From: JBCDBH01 sp039184055
Lineage (GTDB): Bacteria; Acidobacteriota; Thermoanaerobaculia; Multivoradales; J023
Length of the DNA: 16,420 nt
NCBI GenBank assembly: GCA_039184055.1
Contig: JBCDBH010000104.1
Coordinates: 1 to 16,420 of the forward strand
Reading direction: 5' to 3'
In this document: positions 8,831-15,159 of the stretch, piece after piece
Layout of the letters: every line of letters begins with the position of its first letter
How positions within the stretch are numbered: the stretch's first letter is position 1
Notes under the pieces: model-generated
The model's database searches: none
Seen by the model: the letters and a program-made list of their open reading frames with translations, nothing else
Told to the model about the DNA's origin: nothing
Made by a program: the position numbers and the translations under genes

Positions 8831-11248
8831 GTGCAAGGCAAGGTGGCGGACGTCTACCGGTTGAGCCCGGTGCAGGAAGCACTACTGATGCATCGGCTAC
8901 GCGATCCGTCGGCCGACTCGGGCGTCGTGGTGCTACGCGGGCGGCTCGAAGGCCCGCTCGATACGGAACGGTTCGCCGAGGCCTGGCGCGCGACGGTCGC
9001 CGTCCATCCGGTTCTGCGAACGTCGATCCACTGGCGCAATCTCGAGCACCCGGTACAGGTGGTGGCGCGCACCGTCAATGTCGAGCTTCAGGTCGAGGAA
9101 GGCCCGGTCGATTCCGATCTGGACGCCCTCGCCGACCAGATGCGACGAGACGGTCTCGATATCGAGCGCTCGCCGGTCATGACGCTGCGGGTGATTCGTG
9201 TCGCCGAGCATCGCCACCTGCTGCTCTGGGCTTGTCATCATCTTCTGCTCGACGGTTGGTCCAGCGGCCTGGTCTTGCGTGAGGTCATGAGCCGCTACCA
9301 TGGCATCGACACGACGGCCCCGCGTCTGAGCTTTCGTGACTATGTCGCCTGGGCGCGTCGTCGACCGGACGAAGAAGCCGCGGCCTTGTGGACCGAAACC
9401 GGGGTCGATCCACGTGACGTGCTCGCCACCCAACCTCTGCTACCCACCGCCGGCCGCGTCCGTGCCGATCATCGTTTGCGTCGTCGTGTCGAGCTCGATG
9501 GGCTCGACGCCTGGGCGCGTCGCCACGGTGTGACCCTCGGTGCGAGCGTGATCGCCGCCTGGGCTGCGACCGTTGCCGAAGCGACGGGGGATCGACGCGC
9601 GGTCATCGGCTTGACCTCATCGGGACGAGGCGTCGACGTCGATGGCATCGACACCCTCGTCGGCATGGCCACCACGGGCCTGCCTCTTTGGGTGACGGTC
9701 GATCCGGACGCGTCGGTGGCGACCTTCGTCGAGACGGTGTGGCAACGACAACAGGCGCTCCAGCCCTTCGCCAGCTGGCCGCTCGATCGACTGTTCACGG
9801 CGGCCGGGGTCACCCTGCGGCACACGCCGTTCACCACCACGGTGGCGTTCGCCAACTTTCCACGCCCCGACGTCGAGGGCGATCTCACCTTGGTGGATGT
9901 GCGTGGCGATCTCACGTCGTCCTCGCCTCTCACTCTGGCGATGGTTCCCGTTGATCATCACCTCGACATCGAAGCGAGCTTCGATTCCCGGATCGTCAAC
10001 GAGGGAGAGGTCGAGGCCTTACTCGAGCGCTGCGCCACGCTGCTCGGCGGCATGACCGTCGACGACGAGACGACGGTAGCCATGTGGATGGGTGCGTCCA
10101 CGAGCGGTTTTCGCGCGCGGACCGACGGTGTCTCGCAACCGGCGCGACCGCTCGGCGGTACCGACGCCGAAGCGGCCGCGACACCGAGTGAAGCGCAGCT
10201 GATGCGGATTTGGAACGACCTGCTCCACGTCCAGGAATATGGGCGTAACGACAATTTCTTCGATCTCGGGGGCACGTCGCTGCTCGTGCCGTCTTTGGTG
10301 CAGCGGATCGAGCAGGACTTCGGCGTGCGGTTGCCGCTCGGTGTGGTGTTCGAAGACGCGACGGTCGCGGCGCTGGCGACGGTGATCGACGGTCAGCGTG
10401 ACGGCACCGACGCTCTGCGCTGGCGATCGCTGGTGCCGATCCGACGGGTCGAATCGGACAGCGCGCCGTTGTTCATGGTCCATGGCCTCGGTGGCGAAGT
10501 CGGCTGGTTTTACAACCTGGCCAACTATCTCGATCCGGCCGTGCCGCTCCATGGCTTGCAATCACCGGTCGAGGCGTTCGACGACCTGGTGGCGATGGCG
10601 CGGGCCTACGTCGAGTCGGTGCGTGAAGTGCAGCCGACCGGGCCCTATCGTCTGGGTGGCTACTGCATCGGCGGCGGCGTCGCCTACGAGATGGCATGTC
10701 AGCTCCGCGCGGCGGGCGAGACGGTGACGCATCTGGTGCTGATCGACAGCGTGCCGCAGGCTCACATCACCGAGCAGCAGGCGTCGGTCGGTATCGGCAA
10801 GCGGTTGCGACGCCTGCTCGACAAAGATCCCGCCGAAATGGTCCGCTCGAGCCGTGATTTTGCGCGTCAGGCGACCCAACGCCTGGTCCGTGGAGCGCAG
10901 GTTGTGCGGGGTGCGCGGGACGATCGTCCGCTCGAGCTCGACGACGTGCTCGACATGAATACCCTGCCGCAGGTGTACCACGAGATCTCCCGACGACATT
11001 TTCGCGCCATGAGGGATTACGAGCCCGGTTCGTACGATGGCGACGTATGGCTCTTTCGAACCCACGACGAGCGCTTCGGTGAAGATTTCGGCTGGGGAGC
11101 GTTGGTGCAGGGGCGGCTCTCGATCGAGCGGATTCCCGGTCGACATGTCGACGTGCTCGCCGAGCCTCATGTCCAGGTGGTGGGTGCCAAGCTCGACAAG
11201 GTCTTGTCGGCTGACACGGGGACGCACGACGGGAAGGACAGCGCGTGA
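8831..11248 (+). CDS. Terminal NRPS C-T-TE, no A domain, Cys-type thioesterase
   Basis: 805-residue terminating protein. The C domain (about 1-430) starts VYRLSPVQEALLMH and has an intact HHLLLDGWS (136-144). It is followed directly by a carrier domain with LGGTSL (Ser 483) and a type I thioesterase (about 540-800) with the oxyanion segment MVHGLGG. No A-domain motif occurs between C and T, and there is no room for one. The thioesterase elbow is GYCIGG, so Cys 612 replaces the usual Ser. Asp 639 in LIDSVPQ and His 772 in PGRHVDVL complete a likely triad. The residue for this carrier must come from a separate A or A-T protein, as in the C-T-TE end of syringomycin synthetase SyrE, or the module only takes over and releases the chain. 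The start is GTG at 8831, three bases after the upstream stop, with GGAG at 8818-8821 at suitable spacing. Confidence 0.95.
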   Translation: MQGKVADVYRLSPVQEALLMHRLRDPSADSGVVVLRGRLEGPLDTERFAEAWRATVAVHPVLRTSIHWRNLEHPVQVVARTVNVELQVEEGPVDSDLDALADQMRRDGLDIERSPVMTLRVIRVAEHRHLLLWACHHLLLDGWSSGLVLREVMSRYHGIDTTAPRLSFRDYVAWARRRPDEEAAALWTETGVDPRDVLATQPLLPTAGRVRADHRLRRRVELDGLDAWARRHGVTLGASVIAAWAATVAEATGDRRAVIGLTSSGRGVDVDGIDTLVGMATTGLPLWVTVDPDASVATFVETVWQRQQALQPFASWPLDRLFTAAGVTLRHTPFTTTVAFANFPRPDVEGDLTLVDVRGDLTSSSPLTLAMVPVDHHLDIEASFDSRIVNEGEVEALLERCATLLGGMTVDDETTVAMWMGASTSGFRARTDGVSQPARPLGGTDAEAAATPSEAQLMRIWNDLLHVQEYGRNDNFFDLGGTSLLVPSLVQRIEQDFGVRLPLGVVFEDATVAALATVIDGQRDGTDALRWRSLVPIRRVESDSAPLFMVHGLGGEVGWFYNLANYLDPAVPLHGLQSPVEAFDDLVAMARAYVESVREVQPTGPYRLGGYCIGGGVAYEMACQLRAAGETVTHLVLIDSVPQAHITEQQASVGIGKRLRRLLDKDPAEMVRSSRDFARQATQRLVRGAQVVRGARDDRPLELDDVLDMNTLPQVYHEISRRHFRAMRDYEPGSYDGDVWLFRTHDERFGEDFGWGALVQGRLSIERIPGRHVDVLAEPHVQVVGAKLDKVLSADTGTHDGKDSA
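11232..11237 (+). promoter_or_regulatory. Ribosome binding site for the glycosyltransferase gene
   Basis: GGAAGG, 7 bases before the GTG at 11245. It decides in favour of this GTG, which overlaps the previous stop as GTGA and begins the expected MKIVFVSIG N-terminus of the GT1 fold. Confidence 0.6.
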
Positions 11249-12621
11249 AAATCGTCTTCGTCTCGATCGGCATGGCGAGCACGGTGAACCTCAGTCTCGA
11301 GCTGTGTCGACGTTTGGTCGCGGCCGGGCACGAGGTGGTCTACGTCTCGCACGTCGATATCGAAAAGGCGGTACGGGCCAACGGCTTCGACTTCGTGCGT
11401 CTCAGCGCCGACGACGAGATGAAGCATCGTCATGCCGATGCCCCACTCGCGTGGCGTGATCTTCGTGCTCCCAAACGCTTTGTCGACCGGCTCCGAGCTC
11501 GGCGCCGCCTGCGACGCGAGTCGATCGCCAACGACGAGGTCGTTCGGGTCATCGAGGCTTTGCAGCCGGATCGCATCGTGCTCGACGTCGAGCTGCATCA
11601 CGCGATGCTCAAGCTGCGTCGCCTGTCGATTCCGATGGTCCTGATCATGGGTTTCTTTTCGGTCGCGCGACACGCCGACGTGCCACCGCTTCACACCACG
11701 CTCTTCCCCGAGGCTGGACGGCGCCGACTGCGCCGAGCGTGGCAGCGACTGCGGCTCGAAACCTGGCATTTCGAGTGGCGACAGCGGCTTGCTCGCTGGC
11801 GAAAGTGTGACTTTCATCCACCGGTGGTCTACGACACCTTCGATATCGACGATCTGCGCGCGGTCGCCAAGACCTGGCGCGTGTCGCTGGCTCGCGAGGT
11901 GTCGCGACGCGAGTGGCTACGACCCTATGCCTACCGCCGCCTGCCGGTGCTCTGTCTCCAGGCTCGCGAGATGGATTGGCCGGTCGAGCCGCCACGCAAC
12001 CTGCACTACGTCGGGGCGATGGTGCATCCGCAGCGGATCGATACGGCCATCGACGAGCAGGCGCGAGCGCGCTGGCTCGCCTACGTCGAAGCACGCGATT
12101 CGAGCCGGCCGCTGATCTACGCCTCGCTCGGCACTTTTTGGTCCGCCGACATCGCCTTTCTCCGTCGTGTGATCGACGTCTTCGCGCACCGATCGGATTG
12201 GGACCTGGTACTCGGTCTCGGTGGCACGCTCGAACCGGGCGCGCTCGAGCCGATTCCCGAAAATGCCCTGGTGTTACGCTGGGCTCCTCAGCTCGAGGTT
12301 TTGGCGCGTGCCGACGCCGCCATCACCCACGGTGGCGTGGCGTCGATCAACGAATGTCTTCGTTTGGCGGTGCCGATGGTCGTCTACTCGACCGGTTTTG
12401 TCGAACAACCTGGAAATGCCGCCCGGGTCGCTCATGCTGGTGTGGGGATCGCGGCCGACAAGGATCGCGACAACACAGCCGACCTGGAACGGAATTTGAG
12501 CCGGATCCTCACTGAACCCACCATTCGCGAAAGAATCGAGGCCATGCGCAAGCATCTTTTGGCGTACGAGCAAGCCGCCACCGCCGTCAAACGAATCGAA
12601 GCCGCCGAGGTCGTGCCATGA
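11245..12621 (+). CDS. GT1-family (GT-B fold) glycosyltransferase, UGT/macrolide-GT-like
   Basis: 458-residue enzyme expected to move a sugar from an NDP-sugar to a small-molecule acceptor, here probably the peptide made by the adjacent synthetases. The N-terminus MKIVFVSIGMASTVN is the first beta strand and loop of the GT-B fold. The C-terminal half carries the nucleotide-sugar binding signature: WAPQLEVLARADAAITHGG (about 344-364, with His 362), then an N-E pair and VEQPGNAARV. The usual GH-x-N-P loop, whose His is the general base, reads STVNL here, placing Thr at position 13. Neighbouring genes make UDP-glucuronate and probably UDP-xylose, so one of these is the likely donor. The gene starts with GTG overlapping the NRPS3 stop by 4 bases and ends in an ATGA overlap with the next gene, so it belongs to the NRPS operon. 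A role limited to an unrelated surface glycan cannot be excluded. Confidence 0.88.
   Translation: MKIVFVSIGMASTVNLSLELCRRLVAAGHEVVYVSHVDIEKAVRANGFDFVRLSADDEMKHRHADAPLAWRDLRAPKRFVDRLRARRRLRRESIANDEVVRVIEALQPDRIVLDVELHHAMLKLRRLSIPMVLIMGFFSVARHADVPPLHTTLFPEAGRRRLRRAWQRLRLETWHFEWRQRLARWRKCDFHPPVVYDTFDIDDLRAVAKTWRVSLAREVSRREWLRPYAYRRLPVLCLQAREMDWPVEPPRNLHYVGAMVHPQRIDTAIDEQARARWLAYVEARDSSRPLIYASLGTFWSADIAFLRRVIDVFAHRSDWDLVLGLGGTLEPGALEPIPENALVLRWAPQLEVLARADAAITHGGVASINECLRLAVPMVVYSTGFVEQPGNAARVAHAGVGIAADKDRDNTADLERNLSRILTEPTIRERIEAMRKHLLAYEQAATAVKRIEAAEVVP
12607..12611 (+). promoter_or_regulatory. Ribosome binding site for the SDR gene
   Basis: GAGGT, 6 bases before the ATG at 12618. It favours that start over the internal ATG at 12720, which would begin directly at the Rossmann strand. 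Confidence 0.55.
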
Positions 12622-13742
12622 CCTCGTCCGCCACCTTGTCACCCTCGGCTCGGATCGTCTCGCCCGAGACCACGGATCTCGAGCGGATCCAGACACGTCT
12701 CATCGACGACTTTGGTCGCATGGCCGGAAAGCACGTGCTGATTACCGGTGGCGCGGGTTTTCTCGGCTACTACCTGGTGCGCTCGGTGCTGCACTACAAC
12801 CGAAGCGCATCGCGGCCGATCGAGCTCACCGTGGTCGACAACTATTTACGGGGCATGCCGGATTGGCTCGCGGCGCTCGAGGGTTCGCCCGCGCTCCGGA
12901 TCGTCGAGCACGACGTCACCCAGCCGCTCGCGCCACCGGAGGTGGACTACAGCTATATCGTTCACGCGGCCTCGGTCGCATCGCCCATCTTTTACCGGCG
13001 CAATCCGATCGAGACCATGGACGCAAACGTCGCCGGGCTTCGTCATCTGCTTGATTACTGCCGCGATCGGGTCGACACCGTCGAAGGCTTTCTCTTCTTT
13101 TCGTCGAGCGAGATCTACGGTGATCCGACACCGGAGAACATCCCGACCGTCGAGACCTACCCCGGACACGTGTCGTGTACGGGTCCACGGGCGTGCTACG
13201 ACGAATCGAAACGCTACGGCGAGACGCTGTGCGTGAACTTTCAGCGGCAATACGGGGTGCCGGTGACCATCGCTCGCCCGTTCAACAATTACGGTCCGGG
13301 GCTCAAGATCACCGATCGACGTCTGCTCGCCGACTTCGCGCGTTGCGTGCTCGATGGCAAGGACATCGTGATGTATTCCGACGGCTCGCCCACGCGCACC
13401 TTCTGCTACATCGCCGACGCGGTGGTGGGCTATTACCGCGTCTTGACGCGAGGGCGCGCCGGCGAGGCCTATAACATCGGCGCTGATCGTCCCGAGATCT
13501 CGGTACGGGACGTCGCCGCCAAGGTGGTCGAGGCGGCACGCGAGCTCTTCGACTACCAGGGTCGGGTGGTGCACCAGGTGCACGAGGATCGCGACTATCT
13601 GACCGACAATCCACAGCGTCGTTGTCCGGCGATCGACAAAGCTCGGGCCGAGCTCGATTTCGATATCGAGGTGAGCCTCGACGACGGCCTGCGTCGCATG
13701 CTGCGCTGGTACCACGAAAACCCGACGGCGATCGACGCATGA
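12618..13742 (+). CDS. NAD-dependent SDR, UDP-glucuronate decarboxylase (UDP-xylose synthase)-like
   Basis: 374-residue extended short-chain dehydrogenase. Seen: NAD-binding GGAGFLG (44-50), HAASVASPIFY, SSSEIYG (162-168), the catalytic pair YDESK (Tyr 194, Lys 198) and ARPFNNYGPG. The ACYDESKRYGE stretch and the SASP-type segment resemble UXS enzymes (HLACPASP and SCYDEGKR in UXS). UXS oxidises UDP-glucuronate at C4, decarboxylates it and reduces it to UDP-xylose; some relatives stop at the 4-keto-pentose. The partner UDP-glucose dehydrogenase gene follows at once with an ATGA overlap, which supports this assignment. About 40 residues precede the Rossmann fold, longer than in most soluble bacterial UXS. 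A start at 12720 (Met 35) is possible, but the ATGA overlap and GAGGT site favour 12618. Another UDP-sugar epimerase or dehydratase is the main alternative. Confidence 0.82.
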   Translation: MTSSATLSPSARIVSPETTDLERIQTRLIDDFGRMAGKHVLITGGAGFLGYYLVRSVLHYNRSASRPIELTVVDNYLRGMPDWLAALEGSPALRIVEHDVTQPLAPPEVDYSYIVHAASVASPIFYRRNPIETMDANVAGLRHLLDYCRDRVDTVEGFLFFSSSEIYGDPTPENIPTVETYPGHVSCTGPRACYDESKRYGETLCVNFQRQYGVPVTIARPFNNYGPGLKITDRRLLADFARCVLDGKDIVMYSDGSPTRTFCYIADAVVGYYRVLTRGRAGEAYNIGADRPEISVRDVAAKVVEAARELFDYQGRVVHQVHEDRDYLTDNPQRRCPAIDKARAELDFDIEVSLDDGLRRMLRWYHENPTAIDA

Positions 13743-15097
13743 AGGTTGCGATCATCGGCACCGGCAACGTCGGTCTGGTATCTGGGGCATGCTTCGCCGC
13801 CAAAGGGCACGACGTGGTGTGTGTCGATCTCGATGCCGAACGGGTCGCCGCGATCAACCAGGGGCAGACGCCCTTTTATGAACCCGGGCTCGAAGAGCTG
13901 CTCCGCGACACGATCGGGCGTCGCCTTCACGCCACGCTGGACCTCGGTGGAGCGGTGGCGACGGCCGACATCGTCGTCCTGGCGGTGGGCACGCCGTTCA
14001 ATGGCGAGACGATCGACCTCGATCAGATTCGTCATGCGTCGCGGCAAGTGGGCAAGGCGCTGGTCGACAACCCGGGCTATCCGCTGGTGATGGTCAAGAG
14101 CACCGTCCTTCCGGGCACCACCGATACCGTGGTCACGCCGATCCTCGAAGAACAATCGGGACAACGCGCGGCAGTCGACTTCGGTGTCGCGATGAATCCG
14201 GAGTTTCTGCGCGAAGGTCAGGCGGTCGGCGACTTCATGATGCCCGATCGCATCGTCATGGGGGCGACCGACGAGCGGAGCTGGGCGATGCAAGACGAGC
14301 TCTATCGTGATTTTCCGGCGCCCGACGTCGTGCGCACCGACAATCGCACCGCCGAGATGATCAAGTACACCTCGAACGCGCTGCTCGCCAACCTGATTTC
14401 GTTCTCGAACGAGATCGGCAATTTGTGCGCGACCCTTCCAGGTGTCGATATCGCCGCGGTGATGCGGGGCGTGCATCTCGACAAACGTCTCTCGCCGATC
14501 GTCGAGGGTGACGAGCCGACCCGTCTGCGACCCGGCATTCTCAGCTACCTGATGGCCGGCTGTGGCTTTGGCGGCAGCTGCTTGCCCAAAGACGTCAGCT
14601 CGCTGATCGCCTTTGGCGATAGCCAGGGTAGTCCGATGGATCTCCTGCGTTCGGTGATGACGATCAACCATGCGCAGCCCGGACGCGTCGTCGAGCTGGC
14701 GCGTCGACAGCTGCCGTCGCTCGATGGGGTCGAGGTGGCGGTGCTCGGTCTGTCGTTCAAGCCCGGCACGTCGGATATTCGGCTCACCCCGGCCCTGCCG
14801 GTGATCGCCGAGCTGCGGGAAGCCGGAGCGCGACTTCGGCTCTACGATCCCGCCGCGCTCGACGAGATCGGCAACGTCCTGGGTGAGGCCGACGAGCTCG
14901 CCTACCATGCTCATCTCGAAGACGCGATCGACGGTGCCGAGCTGATCGTCGTGCTCACCAGCTGGCCCGAGCTACGTCGTCTTCCCGAGCTGCTCGCCGA
15001 TCGGGATCCAGCCCCGGTCGTGATCGACGGTCGCCGCATGTTCGATCGAGAAGACTTCGCGCGTTACGACGGTATCGGGCTCGGACCCCGGTCTTGA
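13739..15097 (+). CDS. UDP-glucose 6-dehydrogenase-like (UDP-glucose/GDP-mannose dehydrogenase family)
   Basis: 452-residue NAD-dependent enzyme expected to oxidise UDP-glucose twice to UDP-glucuronate, the substrate of the preceding UXS-like enzyme. The start is set by MKVAIIGTGNVG at 13739, which opens the Rossmann fold and overlaps the previous stop as ATGA. A longer reading upstream in the same frame has no supporting features. Family motifs seen: GTGNVG (7-12), VKSTVLPGTT, MNPEFLREG, active-site Lys 209 and Asn 213 in KYTSNALLAN, and the catalytic thiol Cys 281 in GGSCLPKD. SCLPKD is more common in GDP-mannose dehydrogenases and some UDP-sugar dehydrogenases than the SCFPKD of many UDP-glucose enzymes, and KPGTSDIR is a variant of KPNTDDMR. 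The exact sugar is therefore inferred mainly from the UXS-like neighbour. Length is normal for the family. Confidence 0.88.
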   Translation: MKVAIIGTGNVGLVSGACFAAKGHDVVCVDLDAERVAAINQGQTPFYEPGLEELLRDTIGRRLHATLDLGGAVATADIVVLAVGTPFNGETIDLDQIRHASRQVGKALVDNPGYPLVMVKSTVLPGTTDTVVTPILEEQSGQRAAVDFGVAMNPEFLREGQAVGDFMMPDRIVMGATDERSWAMQDELYRDFPAPDVVRTDNRTAEMIKYTSNALLANLISFSNEIGNLCATLPGVDIAAVMRGVHLDKRLSPIVEGDEPTRLRPGILSYLMAGCGFGGSCLPKDVSSLIAFGDSQGSPMDLLRSVMTINHAQPGRVVELARRQLPSLDGVEVAVLGLSFKPGTSDIRLTPALPVIAELREAGARLRLYDPAALDEIGNVLGEADELAYHAHLEDAIDGAELIVVLTSWPELRRLPELLADRDPAPVVIDGRRMFDREDFARYDGIGLGPRS

Positions 15098-15159
15098 TCA
15101 GACTCGAGCCATAACAACACCCGGGTCGTTTTGAATAGAAGCGTGACAAGCTCACGCTC
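15098..15159 (+). other. Intergenic gap with overlapping inverted repeats before the flippase start
   Basis: This is the only spacer between genes in the window (62 bases). It holds two mutually exclusive short inverted repeats: GCGTGA at 15141-15146 with TCACGC at 15152-15157, and GCTCACG at 15150-15156 with CGTGAGC at 15159-15165. The second encloses the GTG start of the next gene. There is no T-run after either, so they do not look like an intrinsic terminator. I see no convincing promoter. Confidence 0.5.

Noticed and set aside
13622..13738. Upstream extension of the dehydrogenase frame before MKVAIIGTG
   Set aside because: The extra 39 residues are Arg-rich and lie within the previous gene; the ATGA overlap at 13739 and the Rossmann start are decisive.
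13595..14914. Long reverse-strand open frame (439 codons) opposite the UDP-glucose dehydrogenase
   Set aside because: It mirrors a well-conserved forward gene and shows no domain of its own.
15079..15112. GGCTCG...CGAGCC as a terminator after the dehydrogenase gene
   Set aside because: The loop is over 20 bases, part of the arm is coding, and no T-run follows.
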